The notes under the pieces were generated by a model. It saw only the letters and a program-made list of their open reading frames with translations. It did no database searches and was not told the origin of the DNA. From NCBI GenBank assembly GCA_947624375.1, contig CANQKD010000013.1, forward strand, positions 1 through 64,000: a DNA stretch of 64,000 nt. Direction: 5' to 3'. The translations under genes and the position numbers were made by a program. Each line of letters begins with the position of its first letter. Positions within the stretch are counted from its first letter, which is position 1. This document shows positions 7,665 through 18,200 of the stretch, one piece after another. This stretch comes from an uncultured Clostridia bacterium. GTDB taxonomy: Bacteria > Bacillota > Clostridia > Oscillospirales > Ruminococcaceae.

Positions 7665-10007
7665 TTATCTTGACTCATAATGGCTGAACTTGACAGAACC
7701 TACACTCTGTCCTGCGCCGCCGCCGCCAAGGTTTGTATCGGTAGAAGGAGGAATGAAGCCTACACCGAATTGTTCGTCACCGGTAAAGGTTTCACAGATT
7801 ATAGCGCCCAATATAGTCAGACGTGCATATGTCTGATCAACAGACAGATACGAAAGCTGATTTGTTCCGGGGTCTCTGAGGAACAGAAGATCGTTGCAGC
7901 CGTATGTTGATATATTACATGATGCCTGTGGAGCATAAACTACCGCCTCAATAAGAGGATCGTTACCGTTTGCTCTGTCCTGTGTCTCACCGGCAGTCAT
8001 TGAATCGCCCGGTTTCAGCATTAAGAATATACGTGTTCTATCAGGAGTATATACACCGTGGTCAGAACCGTTGGGTGCGGCATATCCGCTTGTAGCATTG
8101 AGCTCTACAACGCCGTTGCCGTCCTTGCCGTAACCGCCTATATTCAAGCCGTAGTCATTCTTCATAAGGAATTTATAGGTATAGTAGTCCATAATACCGG
8201 TCTTGAAGAATCTGTATCTCATATTCGGCGATGTTTCATCGGCAATGATATACAAGCAGCCTTCGCTCTTAGTGCTGCTCCATGAGCCGTCATCATTTCT
8301 TATACCGTTTTTAACTATTATAGTAGGCATTGACATCTGATTAACATCATAATCAACATTTCCATATACTGGATCCCACTCATATACGTGCATTGGAACG
8401 CCTTTTACTCTTATTACATAGTCGCCGGTGAACTGGTTCATATCAACAAGTACTCTCTTACCGCCATTAGCAAATTTGTTGCCATCGCCTTCAAGAGTTG
8501 CTTCATCGATCATACAGCCGTTTCCGCCGTCGCTCGCGAGCCTTCCGTCTACTTTGTAATCAAATTTAATACCAAGTTCGGAATCGGTAAATTCGTTTTT
8601 GTAATCTTTCAGATTAGTATTTAAAGCTTTCTGATACTTGGTCTTTATAGTAGCGTTATCGGGGTTATCAAGGAATTCCTGAGTAGTTTCATAAGTTTTG
8701 ATATAGTTAGGATCGAAATCTACTTCGGGCTTATGGTTTCTGCTGCTTGCAGAACCGTGGTTTATCGGATCAGTCAGCACCTTTCCTGCCAGATCTGCAT
8801 CTGTAGTACCGCTCACACCGTTTATCCTGAGATATCCGGCATTTATCCACTGTCTTACTTTTTCGGTCGTCAGACCGTCGCCGCTTATAGCATCGACTGT
8901 AAGTTTTTGCTGATCCAAAGAAGGCTTGGTACCCTTGAATTCGGTAGTCGGAGATACATAAAGCGTTCCGTGAATATTTCTGGAATTGCCCACGGCACTC
9001 AGAATAACGTCACCTTCTACAAAAACATCACCATAGATTTCAAGAGTGCTCTGGTTAGCAAGTTCAAGGTCGCCCATATCATCCGCAGTTATGCCGCATC
9101 CGCACGAACCATGGACCTTATCAAAATCATCAAGCTTGTAAACATAGAGGTTTCCATACATTTCAAAAACGTTAGTTGATGTTACTTTTGCAGTGCTGCA
9201 ATATACATCAAACTCTTTATCTGCCAGACCTATATGGGTTTCAAGAGAAGTCCAGAATCTGCCGCCTATAGACAAAAACTGTGTAACATTGTCTTCAGTC
9301 TTGGCAAAGCGGGGTTCAACTACAAAAGAACCATTGTTTGTGTTGAAATTATGACCTACTACGATATAGCTGTTTGCCGCACCGTTGGCGTCGTTCTTCC
9401 AGTGATAACCTGTAAGAACGTTTAAATCTTTGCCGCATATTACCGAGCCGGAAGATGTTGAACCGTTGGTCGTGTTATAATCTCCGCCGGTAGTTACAGA
9501 GCCGGTGTTTGAACACTGCTGATTAAAGTTGGCAGCACCGTTACTGTAAAGTGCGTTGTCTATGCCGGAAGCTTTCTGTCCCGGTGTAACAGCATAATAC
9601 GCATTGATGGTCTCAGCCTGACCGTTATAGTAACCTGTTACGGAAAGTCTGATATAACCTTCGTTTACTTTGGAAATATTTACCTTGCAGTCGCCGCCCG
9701 GTATCAGGCTGCTTATCGCGTCATTTCCGAGGGTTATAGTTCCCTCGGTACCTGCTTCAGCGTAAGATACCAGCGTCGGGTAATTCTGAGTTTTTTCCTG
9801 CTCGAAATAGTCATGCACGCTGCCCAGCGCTGATGAAGCGATATAATATGCCTGTTCACTGTTATAGTTGTTAAAGGCATTGGTATGCGCTCGTTTGACA
9901 AATGTCAGCACCGCAGTCAGCAATATGGCAGCAAAGCAAGCTACAGTCAATACCGTTATAAGCACCGCGCCCGCTCTGTTACTGTTTCGTTTACTATTAT
10001 TTGCCAT
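7665..10007 (-). CDS. PilX/GspK-like pilus protein with very large C-terminal region
   Basis: A 780-residue protein. The N-terminus (RAGAVLITVLTVACFAAILL, then YNSEQAYYIASSAL) has the helix and Ala-rich pattern of PilX_N-type minor pilins, which lack the usual FTLVE box and the +5 Glu. The remaining ~700 residues are Gly/Asn/Ser/Thr-rich with stretches such as LELANQSTLEIYGDVFVEGDV that suggest a right-handed beta-helix or polymer-like adhesin fold. PilX proteins are normally below 250 residues, so this is a greatly extended version. The ribosome site is weak (AAAGGA). Tip or adhesin role is inferred. Confidence 0.75.
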   Translation of the reverse strand: MANNSKRNSNRAGAVLITVLTVACFAAILLTAVLTFVKRAHTNAFNNYNSEQAYYIASSALGSVHDYFEQEKTQNYPTLVSYAEAGTEGTITLGNDAISSLIPGGDCKVNISKVNEGYIRLSVTGYYNGQAETINAYYAVTPGQKASGIDNALYSNGAANFNQQCSNTGSVTTGGDYNTTNGSTSSGSVICGKDLNVLTGYHWKNDANGAANSYIVVGHNFNTNNGSFVVEPRFAKTEDNVTQFLSIGGRFWTSLETHIGLADKEFDVYCSTAKVTSTNVFEMYGNLYVYKLDDFDKVHGSCGCGITADDMGDLELANQSTLEIYGDVFVEGDVILSAVGNSRNIHGTLYVSPTTEFKGTKPSLDQQKLTVDAISGDGLTTEKVRQWINAGYLRINGVSGTTDADLAGKVLTDPINHGSASSRNHKPEVDFDPNYIKTYETTQEFLDNPDNATIKTKYQKALNTNLKDYKNEFTDSELGIKFDYKVDGRLASDGGNGCMIDEATLEGDGNKFANGGKRVLVDMNQFTGDYVIRVKGVPMHVYEWDPVYGNVDYDVNQMSMPTIIVKNGIRNDDGSWSSTKSEGCLYIIADETSPNMRYRFFKTGIMDYYTYKFLMKNDYGLNIGGYGKDGNGVVELNATSGYAAPNGSDHGVYTPDRTRIFLMLKPGDSMTAGETQDRANGNDPLIEAVVYAPQASCNISTYGCNDLLFLRDPGTNQLSYLSVDQTYARLTILGAIICETFTGDEQFGVGFIPPSTDTNLGGGGAGQSVGSVKFSHYESR

Positions 10008-10111
10008 TTCAGTGACCGTCCTTTCGTAAAATTGACATGGTTTGTATCATGTTCTTAAAACACGATTGGGTGAAAGCGATTTTTCGCCTTCACCTAACCG
10101 TTACTATACAA

Positions 10112-10864
10112 TTATTCTGCTGCTTCTGCTGCGGTATCTTCAGCAGCTGCCGGCGGTGCATCGAAGTTGGGCTCTTCGGGAGGATTCAGATAGTAAAGTT
10201 CCATTGATACCGAACCCTGCCAGCCTTCCTCGTTATCATCTTCTTCGGCAACGCCTTCGGCTTCGGCAACGTCGAATGATACGTTCGTTACGACAAGTGT
10301 CTTATGGTCGAGAGTCTTCAGCTTATCGATAAGTTCAAACAGCTGTTCTCTCTTAGCGCCGTCAAATTCCAGGTTGAAGCTGTAGCAGCCTACTGTCTGA
10401 GAAGCGGCGGCAGCATTCGCATTTGCATCATCCGCACCGGTATTGGTGTCGTTGATGTTGGCATACTCATCCATCGGGATATTTACGCCGCCTGATGGGT
10501 TGTATTGATATTTCTGAAGCTGTTTTGAGTTGAGCGAGAATGTATTGGATGTAACATTCAGACCTGCATCAACAAAGTAATTATAAACTTCTTCGGAAAT
10601 AACGTAGCCCTGCTGACCTTCATAGAAAGGTTTGCTCAGCTCAACGCTCTCGTTATATATCTCGGTGACCTGATCTTTAACGTGTTCTTTTTTCTCAAGC
10701 TCGTCCTGCTTTTCCTGATATGTAGAACGCACTTCATTCAATTCCTTTTTGGAATTCTGCACTTCTTTCCAGGCGGGTCTGATAATAAACCATACGCCCA
10801 AGAAGATCATCAATACTATTACCACTACGGTAAGCATTATTCTGTCTCTTTGTGTAAGTTTCAT
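10112..10864 (-). CDS. pilO: Pilus alignment protein PilO-like
   Basis: A 250-residue bitopic membrane protein: a short cytoplasmic N-terminus, one transmembrane helix (~10-30, VVVIVLMIFLGVWFIIRP), a coiled-coil stretch rich in Lys/Glu (36-75), and a small alpha/beta domain ending near 230 with an Ala/Glu-rich tail. This order matches PilO/GspM, which pairs with PilN to link the cytoplasmic PilM ring to the pilus machine. AGGGGGCGG precedes the ATG. It lies 15 bp after the pilM-pilN fusion. Assignment rests on architecture and position; the family is poorly conserved. Confidence 0.75.
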   Translation of the reverse strand: MKLTQRDRIMLTVVVIVLMIFLGVWFIIRPAWKEVQNSKKELNEVRSTYQEKQDELEKKEHVKDQVTEIYNESVELSKPFYEGQQGYVISEEVYNYFVDAGLNVTSNTFSLNSKQLQKYQYNPSGGVNIPMDEYANINDTNTGADDANANAAAASQTVGCYSFNLEFDGAKREQLFELIDKLKTLDHKTLVVTNVSFDVAEAEGVAEEDDNEEGWQGSVSMELYYLNPPEEPNFDAPPAAAEDTAAEAAE

Positions 10865-10879
10865 CTAAGACCGCCCCCT

Positions 10880-12454
10880 TTACTGTGCCTGCTCGCCTGA
10901 ATCGGCTGTGTCGGCTGCTTCTGTTGTATCTTCAGTCACCTGACCGAAGTTTTCTTCTTTAAGTGTTACAGTCATGCTCGGTATGATGTATACGAGCTTA
11001 TCACTGTCTTCGTCCTCAGCTTCCGTCTGCCAGCCAGAGTAGGTAAATGCATAATACTCGCCGGATTCATCGACCGCTCTTACGAACTTGGTCAGATCTT
11101 CCTGAGAATTGAAGCGTATCTCGTTTATAGTTATCGTACCGTTGATGTTATAATCGAAGACCGAGAAACCTGTCTTGCCGTCCTTGCCCATTATAGCGCC
11201 GTTATCGGCTGCGAGCTTAACTATTTTTTCATACTTTTCGGAGCTGAGCTGCGGAAGAGTATCGAACGCTTCATTGGCAAGTTTTGCGCCGTCACGGTAG
11301 CTGGTGATCTTTTCAAGCATCGTTTCATATCTTGATGCCTGCCTTATCTGCTCCTCCACCGCGGTTATCTTAGCGTTAAGGTCGTCTATGTCCTTTCGCA
11401 CCGAAGAATTCCATGCGGAGAGACCTATCTTGATACCTGCTACTATTGCGCACACAACGGCTACACCGGCGAGCATTATCAGCAAGAACTGCTTATTTGC
11501 TCCTGAAGCACGTCCTGTTGCGGTATCTATCTCCAGAAGGTTTATACGCTCGGTAAGCTTGTTTCTCTTGAACAGAGCACCTATAGCGTTTGCAAATATG
11601 GTGAACTCGAAGTTTTCATAACCGGTTATCTGCGAAGGAACGGGGAGTATCGAGACCGAGATATCCATCTTAGCCATTTCGTCGGCATACTTGATATAGT
11701 CATCGATCTGACCGTAGAGTATAACGTTTGAGATACCCGGGCCGCCTCTTGCCTTGTTGAACTGTGACATTCTGAAGATGTTCTCTGACATAGCCTCTAC
11801 GAGGTAGTCCTCGGAATCATAATCTTCCTCGGATATGGGAGTGTATCTTGCGAATGCCATCTGACCGTTTTCAAACAATGTCATTCCGAGGAACGTGGGG
11901 TCAAGCTGCATAACGAGCAGCGGCATTTTTACTGTATTTGCCTTATCGGACAAAACTATACGCGATATGGAGTTACAGCTTATGTTTGCGCTCTTGAGGT
12001 TTATGTTCATTACGCTGAACAGTTTTCTGTAGCTTTCAACTACCGCGAACGGGCAGGCAGTTGCGAGCACCTTCATAGCGCCGGGGTTATCCGGTCCTGC
12101 TTCGCCTACTATAGTATATGAAATGGAGAAGTCGTTTGTCAGACCCATTTCATGCACCATCTGGTTCTGTACCATTGAAAGGAACTGGTCGGGTTTTGCC
12201 TTGGGGATAACAAGCTCTTTAAATACTATATTATTTGAAGAGAATGTCAGTATGGCGTTTTTGTCGAACATATTTTCCTCTCTGATCTTAGCGAGGATAG
12301 TGTCGCTCGCGCCTGTAAGGTTTACAACCTCGCCGCTGACGATCATATCGGGCGGCATATCTATGATACAAGATTTTTCGATCTTTATCTTTCCGCCTAC
12401 GTTATCGCCCTTTACGGCATAAATTTGTCTGTCGGTAATATCAAATGACAGCAT
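10880..12454 (-). CDS. pilM: PilM-PilN fusion protein
   Basis: A 524-residue protein that joins two normally separate pilus proteins. Residues ~1-295 are an actin-like PilM domain (MLSFDITDRQIYAVKG at the N-terminus). At ~303-310 is RINLLEID, the hallmark cytoplasmic segment of PilN that docks in a PilM groove. One transmembrane helix (323-347), a coiled coil and a PilN/GspL-type periplasmic-like domain follow, ending in an acidic tail. In Gram-negative systems the INLL peptide of PilN binds PilM non-covalently; here the interaction is built in. AGAGGTGA precedes the ATG. It is 44 bp after pilC. Confidence 0.85.
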   Translation of the reverse strand: MLSFDITDRQIYAVKGDNVGGKIKIEKSCIIDMPPDMIVSGEVVNLTGASDTILAKIREENMFDKNAILTFSSNNIVFKELVIPKAKPDQFLSMVQNQMVHEMGLTNDFSISYTIVGEAGPDNPGAMKVLATACPFAVVESYRKLFSVMNINLKSANISCNSISRIVLSDKANTVKMPLLVMQLDPTFLGMTLFENGQMAFARYTPISEEDYDSEDYLVEAMSENIFRMSQFNKARGGPGISNVILYGQIDDYIKYADEMAKMDISVSILPVPSQITGYENFEFTIFANAIGALFKRNKLTERINLLEIDTATGRASGANKQFLLIMLAGVAVVCAIVAGIKIGLSAWNSSVRKDIDDLNAKITAVEEQIRQASRYETMLEKITSYRDGAKLANEAFDTLPQLSSEKYEKIVKLAADNGAIMGKDGKTGFSVFDYNINGTITINEIRFNSQEDLTKFVRAVDESGEYYAFTYSGWQTEAEDEDSDKLVYIIPSMTVTLKEENFGQVTEDTTEAADTADSGEQAQ

Positions 12455-12498
12455 TTATTCTTTCACCTCTCTGATTTATTCGCAAATTTTTATGGTCA

Positions 12499-13689
12499 TT
12501 ATTCGTCAACGTTGAGTCCGCCGTACAGCATCGGGAATATACCTGCAAGACAAAGTCCTATAGCGGCACCCATTACGATTATCATAAGAGGTTCCATAAG
12601 ACCTACAAGTCTTTCAATAGCGGAATCGGATTCTTCTTCGTAGTAGTCTGCGGTCTTGGCAAGTATCTCGTCCAGCGCGCCCGACTCTTCACCAACATAG
12701 ATGATAGAGCAGAACATCGAGTCGAAAACTTCTGTTTTCTGTATCGAGCTGGAAAGCGGCTGACCTTGCTTGACTTCATCAACTATCTGGATAAATGCTG
12801 CATCTATGTACGAGTTGCCGAGTATCTTCGATGAACGTTCGAGACATTCGACCATCGGTATGCCCGAAGAATACAGAGATGACATAGATCTTGCGAAACG
12901 TCCTGTATAGATTATCTTCAGCAGTGAGCCGACCTTCGGGAACTTCAGCTTCAGCTCGTCAAATTTCAGCCTTACCGATTCGATCTTCAGACCGTATACT
13001 ATCGCGAATATAATGACCGCAACGATAATGAGCAGCAGCCACCATTTCTCAAGAATAAAGTCTGAGAACGCGAACAATGCACGGCTGAGTATCGACATAT
13101 CTTCCTCGTCCATCATTCCTGCAAAGTTAGGAAGTATGAGAGTAAACATACCTATTACCATTACAACGCAGAGTATCGCAAGGATTATCGGGTACATCAT
13201 AGCGCCCTTCACCTTGTTCGATGTTTTGTTTTCCTTTGCGTAATGGTCTTGCAGTCTTGCCATTACTACGTCCAGTGTACCGGAAGATTCGCCCGCGCCT
13301 ATCATACTGATAAAGAAGTCGGGGAAACATCCGTCCTTTTCCTGCAATGCTTCGGTAAGCGTAGCACCTTTCTGAACGTTCTCGTAAACGTCGAGCCACG
13401 TTTGCTGTGCTGATTTGTTGTCCATCTGCTTATAAAGTATGTCCAGAGCCTTTACTATCGTAAGTCCCGAGGACATCATTGCCGACAGCTGACGGCAGCA
13501 GAAAGACAGCTCCTTTGTTTTGAATTTGTGCGCGGAATTAGTACCCTTGCCCAGATCGGCCTGGATCTTTACCGGAAACCAGCCTTGGTCATATATCTTG
13601 GCGTTGACCTCTTCTTTGGTCTCGGCGTCCATACTGCCTTTTATGGTCTTACCGGTAGTATCCTTCGCAACATAAACAAACTTCTTCAT
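12499..13689 (-). CDS. pilC: Type IV pilus inner-membrane platform protein PilC
   Basis: A 396-residue GspF/PilC-family protein, the usual length. It has two repeated GspF domains (about 65-190 and 270-390) with Q-L-S-A-M-M-S-S-G-L and M-S-S-L-Y-S-S-G-I-P signatures, and three transmembrane stretches near 165-190, 215-235 and 365-390. It forms the membrane base on which the PilB ATPase turns. First gene of a six-gene leftward operon. GGAGGTG lies upstream at a rather long spacing (~13 nt). A promoter sits at 13757-13786. Confidence 0.92.
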   Translation of the reverse strand: MKKFVYVAKDTTGKTIKGSMDAETKEEVNAKIYDQGWFPVKIQADLGKGTNSAHKFKTKELSFCCRQLSAMMSSGLTIVKALDILYKQMDNKSAQQTWLDVYENVQKGATLTEALQEKDGCFPDFFISMIGAGESSGTLDVVMARLQDHYAKENKTSNKVKGAMMYPIILAILCVVMVIGMFTLILPNFAGMMDEEDMSILSRALFAFSDFILEKWWLLLIIVAVIIFAIVYGLKIESVRLKFDELKLKFPKVGSLLKIIYTGRFARSMSSLYSSGIPMVECLERSSKILGNSYIDAAFIQIVDEVKQGQPLSSSIQKTEVFDSMFCSIIYVGEESGALDEILAKTADYYEEESDSAIERLVGLMEPLMIIVMGAAIGLCLAGIFPMLYGGLNVDE

Positions 13690-13756
13690 GTCTGTATAGT
13701 TACACCTCCACAGATGTTATACAACTTATATCAAGTCGCACTAACACATTTTCTTT

Positions 13757-13786
13757 ATTATAACACATTTCCCACCCAACAATCAA
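13757..13786 (-). promoter_or_regulatory. Promoter of the pilC operon
   Basis: Minus-strand TTGATT (13781-13786), 18 bp, TATAAT (13757-13762). The leader is ~60 nt. I see no c-di-GMP riboswitch in it. Confidence 0.6.
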
Positions 13787-13854
13787 GCCGTTTTGGCATA
13801 TATTTTGTTTAATTTATTGTAAAAAAAATTCGCTTCTTTTTATATAGTTTGACT

Positions 13855-13913
13855 AAAAAGCCCTTGCAGACGGCGTTTGCGGTTTCCATTTTCTGCCCTG
13901 ACAGGCTTTTTTA
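13855..13913 (-). terminator. Terminator after the 13915-14409 gene
   Basis: AAAAAGCC (13855-13862) pairs with GGCTTTTT (13904-13911) with a long interrupted inner stem. T-rich on both outer sides. Confidence 0.5.
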
Positions 13914-13914
13914 T

Positions 13915-14409
13915 TTACACATCAGGGTGCTTTTTCAAATAAATTGCATGACTGACAAAATACACCGCCATGATCAGAGCTATCAGAAGCAGCTGCGAAA
14001 TGATCACCGCCGAGGTATAGTCGCCGCCCACCCACCGGCAGGTGACAAAATACTGTGTGAGCAGCATCTTTGGTATATCGGTGGCATGGTCCATAAACAG
14101 CACGGGTGCGAAATACACCAGAAACACAGCGGCACAGCATATTATACTGCTGAACAGGTCGAACCTGCCGTATGCGGTATTGCGCTTGCCGTCCTCCCAT
14201 ATCACCCAGAACATGAAGGCAAGCATGACTATCCACGCACAGAAAGACTGCAAGCTCTCCGATGTGAGTGTTGCCTGCACGCTGTCATCGGCTACTGCGT
14301 TGGTTATGACGTCCATAAGCAGGGGCACAAGTATGCCGCAGCCTATGTTGAGCACCACTGTCAGCACACAGAATTTTACTACAAATTTCAGCTGTTCAAA
14401 CGTTATCAT
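13915..14409 (-). CDS. Small integral membrane protein, unknown function
   Basis: A 164-residue protein with four hydrophobic helices (about 8-32, 56-72, 84-104, 132-154) and short charged loops; no signal peptide and no recognisable motif. GGAGG lies 6 nt before the ATG. It is a single-gene unit with its own promoter (14447-14475), divergent from the XRE regulator at 14604. I do not recognise a family. Confidence 0.7.
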   Translation of the reverse strand: MITFEQLKFVVKFCVLTVVLNIGCGILVPLLMDVITNAVADDSVQATLTSESLQSFCAWIVMLAFMFWVIWEDGKRNTAYGRFDLFSSIICCAAVFLVYFAPVLFMDHATDIPKMLLTQYFVTCRWVGGDYTSAVIISQLLLIALIMAVYFVSHAIYLKKHPDV

Positions 14410-14446
14410 ACCTGCCCTCCTGTCATATTACACATCGTACAATAAA

Positions 14447-14475
14447 ATTTTACTGCATTTTTTGCGGTTTGTCAA
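14447..14475 (-). promoter_or_regulatory. Promoter of the 13915-14409 gene
   Basis: Minus-strand TTGACA (14470-14475), 17 bp, TAAAAT (14447-14452). Confidence 0.65.
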
Positions 14476-14504
14476 TAAAAATACGGAAAAATTCCGATCA
14501 CCTA

Positions 14505-14533
14505 TTGAAAAAAATATTTAAATGTGTTATAAT
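14505..14533 (+). promoter_or_regulatory. Promoter of the XRE regulator at 14604
   Basis: TTGAAA (14505-14510), 17 bp, TATAAT (14528-14533). Divergent from 14447-14475, with 30 bp between the -35 boxes. Confidence 0.65.
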
Positions 14534-14570
14534 ATTGTAAATGAAGTTTACAGAGTTTTCACTTTGATTG

Positions 14571-14588
14571 ACATTACATATATAATGT
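14571..14588. promoter_or_regulatory. Palindrome, possible operator
   Basis: ACATTACATATATAATGT is an 18 bp palindrome with one mismatched pair, lying in the 5' leader just before the ribosome site of the XRE gene. It could be a self-repression site; inferred from position only. Confidence 0.4.
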
Positions 14589-14603
14589 AAGGGGGCTTGA
14601 AAT

Positions 14604-15152
14604 ATGGATGCGAAAGAAATGGGCAGAAGACTCAAAGCGGCGCGACTTGCAAAGAAGATGACACAGAGCGAAGTGGTGGGCGATTTTATAACGCGCAATA
14701 TGCTCAGCCAGATAGAGAGCGGTGTTGCCACGCCATCTATAAAAACGCTTGAATACTTAGCCGGTGTTCTGGATATTTCTATGGCATCGCTTTTGCCGCA
14801 GTCGGGCACATATGCAAACGAGGCTGACAGGATAGTAAAGGCAAAGAAAGCCATTGAAGAGGGCGACCACAGCGCTGCTATAGAGCTTCTGGAATACGAC
14901 TGCGAGGTATTCGGCGATGAGGCAAACGCTCTGCGATCTATAGCATATCTTGCAGCTGCCAATGAAGCTGCCGCGTCAGGTGAGCTTCAGCGCGCGGTAG
15001 ACTGTGCAAAGCAGGCGCACGAATACGCAGGCTTAGGGATATACGAAAACAGCAGCCGTGCGGTGGAGAGCATGAAGCTTATGAACCGCTCGGCTAAAAT
15101 GCTCAGCGATTACTATGCGGCGCTTATTACCGACACCGAAAGCAGCAACTAG
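14604..15152 (+). CDS. XRE-family regulator with helical sensor domain
   Basis: A 182-residue protein. Residues ~5-62 are a Cro/C1-type helix-turn-helix (GRRLKAARLAKKMTQSEVV, then MLSQIESGVATPSIKTLEYLA). The rest is Ala/Glu-rich helices resembling TPR repeats, as in regulators that sense a peptide or partner protein. AAGGGGG precedes the ATG. A single gene bounded by its own promoter and terminator; target genes unknown. The flanking membrane protein (13915) and the EAL protein (15206) are the nearest candidates. Confidence 0.8.
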   Translation: MDAKEMGRRLKAARLAKKMTQSEVVGDFITRNMLSQIESGVATPSIKTLEYLAGVLDISMASLLPQSGTYANEADRIVKAKKAIEEGDHSAAIELLEYDCEVFGDEANALRSIAYLAAANEAAASGELQRAVDCAKQAHEYAGLGIYENSSRAVESMKLMNRSAKMLSDYYAALITDTESSN

Positions 15153-15171
15153 GTCACAAAACAACAAAACA

Positions 15172-15209
15172 CAATGCTCCCGCAATCTGCTTACGGGAGC
15201 ATTTTTTAT
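15172..15209. terminator. Bidirectional terminator
   Basis: ATGCTCCCG (15174-15182) pairs with CGGGAGCAT (15194-15202), then T6. It overlaps the stop of the leftward EAL gene and can serve both convergent genes. Confidence 0.75.
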
Positions 15210-18200
15210 TGATACATCACAGCGCCTTCGGGCATAAAGCCTTCGGGCAGATAAACGCCTACATAGTCGGGGCATTTATCGTACACGGGCGCGATATAGC
15301 AGCCGCTGTCGCCGTTGTCGTAATTATCAAAGAACAGATCTTCCGATGCTCTGAGCTTATGATAAACAAGCTCCTCTCCCCTGCTGTTGCGAGGTGAGTT
15401 GATATAAGCATCGCTGATGATATTGCCGCTGTCTATATATATCTGACCGCGCTCGGTAAATATAGCACGGGGCGATACCGATGCGACGTGTATATGCAGC
15501 ACAGAGCCGCTCTTGATATAAACCGAAGTTTCGCCCGATATGTCGCCTATGCCTACAGACTCATTGCCCTCTGCGAAGATATCTATAACGCTGTCGTAGC
15601 AGTATATCTCAAACTCTCCGTCACGCGCGCCGATGCCCAGTATAGACTTGGCTTTTTCGTCTATATTGAAGTGACAGCCGTCGGTGATATTAACGCTGCC
15701 GCTGCCGTTTTGCAGTATGCCGAAAGCGGTAGCCATATCTCCGCCCAGAGTTACCGATATATCGGAGGACGAAAGCTCTGCATCTATAGAACCGCGTGCA
15801 TTGCCTATTCCCAGAAGCCTGTCGCCGTTGCCTGTTATACTTATTTTTGAGTTGCTTATATTCATCATAAGGCTGCCGTTTTCAGCGCCGACGCCTATAG
15901 TTTTTTTGCCTCTCTGCTCTATTTCTATATCCGCGTCATGAATGGATATTTCGGAATGTATAGAGCTGTACTTGCCGCCGAAGCCTATAACGTTGTCACC
16001 TATTATGACCATACTGCACTTGCCTGTAAGACCGAAGTTTATCTTGCCAAAGCCGCTGTCAGCACCGCTGCCGAAAGCCACCGGGTCGTTGGTATGTATA
16101 TCCATATCGCAGCTGCCGTCTCCGCTTATGCTCAGTTCCGCGCTGGTAGGCACGTTAAAGCCGCCGTAGAATTTATTCTTGCCGCGCATTTCAATGCTTA
16201 CCTTTGAATTTTCACCGCAGCGCATAACATACGGGAGGCACAGCAGCGTACAGTTGTTCATTACCACCTGCGCTGTCATATCGTCCTGCACTGTAACGGG
16301 CATATCTACCTGACGTGCCACATCGCCGTTTAAAGTTATCGGCGAGTGTTTTATCAATATCTCGGTATATCCGTTCAGAGCAAGCTCTACTATATCTATC
16401 TCGCCGGGCTCTGTTGTCTCATATATACGGCTTTCGTTTCTGCCCGAGCGTTTAAGGTTTGCGGATATCATCTGATCCGCTATATCATCGGGTATTTTAT
16501 CAATAAACTGCGGCTGAGGTCTTGCGGTATAAAAGCCCTGTATAAAGTCAACATCTATAGAGATGGCATATTCGAGTTCCGCTCTTGTTTCAACGCCCTC
16601 GGCAATTACCTTTATATTATGTCTTTTAGCGAAATTAACAAGCCCCTCAACGAGCGTTCGTTTCTGCTCATCGGCGTTTATGTTGGTTATAAGAGAGCGG
16701 TCGAGCTTTATAAACGCAGGCTGTATCTTCAGCAGGTTAGACTCATTAGAATAGCCCGTGCCGAAGTCGTCAAGCGCAATAGTGCTGCCTACTTTTTCAC
16801 ATCTTCTCTTGAATTCCTCAAACAGCTTGTCGTCAAAGTTTGCATCTTCGGTAACTTCTATAACGGTATTTTCAAACAGCTTGTTATATTCTTTATAAAG
16901 ATCTTCAAACTCATCTTCCGGCAGAAGCATATTGGGAATGGTATTTATAAACACCTTTTTGCCTGCAAGTTTCTCCTTATTCTCAGCTATTTTGCGCATA
17001 ACGTTTACAAGCGTCATTCTTTCAACGCCGACAAGGCAGTTATCCTTGGCTGCAACGCTTAAAATATCAAGCGGAGTAAGTTTCATATCGCTTACAGGGC
17101 GCATAAGTGCCTCATAGGCGAATATCTTGCCTGTGCGCGCATTTACTATAGGCTGGAAATAGTAGTTCACGCTGTTGTTTTCGATAACATCGTGCACTGC
17201 TTTTGCTTTTCTGAATTCTTCCTGCAAGTCTGCATATCTCTGCGGCGAGAACATTACCGGCTCGCGAGAGTTAGAACCCAGCGCCTGATACAGGGCAAAG
17301 TCTGTTCTTGCAACAAGGTCGTCAAGGTTATCTGCGCCCTCGGGGAAGCCGCACCAGCCGCACACCGCCGAAAGCCTGTTGGCAGAGCCATAGCCTGCTA
17401 TAGTAGAGTTTGCCTCTTTTACAAGTAAGTCCAGTCTTTCTTTTATATCGGGGAACTGCCCTGCAAAGAAGAACAGGAAACTGTTGTGCGAGTTTTTGCC
17501 CGTTATAATGCGCTTGCTTTCAAGGTCTTTGAACTTATCGCCCAGAGTATTTATAATATTGTTGGTATTATCATTGCCTGCGGCTCTTTCAAAGCCGTTT
17601 ACAGAAAGTATGACAAAATAACCCTCTTTGCAGCCGTTGTCAATAAATCTCTGTATATGTTTCAGAACTGCCTCGCGGCTGAGAAGTCTGCTGGCAGAAT
17701 CGTAATAATCACTTTGTATAAGGTATATCTTTTGCAGATACAAGTCTGTTACATCTATTATAAGCGTTGCTGTCTTGCCTGCATACGGCACACGCTTTAC
17801 CCTTACCCATATATCCTCGCCATCCTCGGGCGTGAAGCGATAAAACAGCTCGCCCGTCTGCTCGTCGCTGTCGTCGGTAAGCTTGCTGAAAAACTCACTG
17901 AACTGCGCACCTGTTATCTCGGCGCTCTGCGGAAGTATAGGCGAAAGCTTTTCTACCAGCGTATGTGCGCCATATACAACATAGCCGTGCCTTTTTGGTC
18001 TGAAAAGAATAAAGCTCTGCTGGGCGGCTGCCATCATGTTTTCCAGTCTTAAATAAAGCCTTGAATACAGCACCACAAATACAGCTATCATAGCTGTTAT
18101 TATGCCTGCAAACGCAAGACAGGCAAGCAGCACACCGTTTTCAAACTCTCTGTTCACTGCGAAAATGAGCGCGGCAAAGCACAGGCATGAAAGTATTATA

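Noticed and set aside
13690-13860. c-di-GMP riboswitch before the pilC operon
   Set aside because: Expected in some Clostridia pilus operons, but I see neither the GEMM-I nor the type II conserved core; the leader is only ~60 nt.
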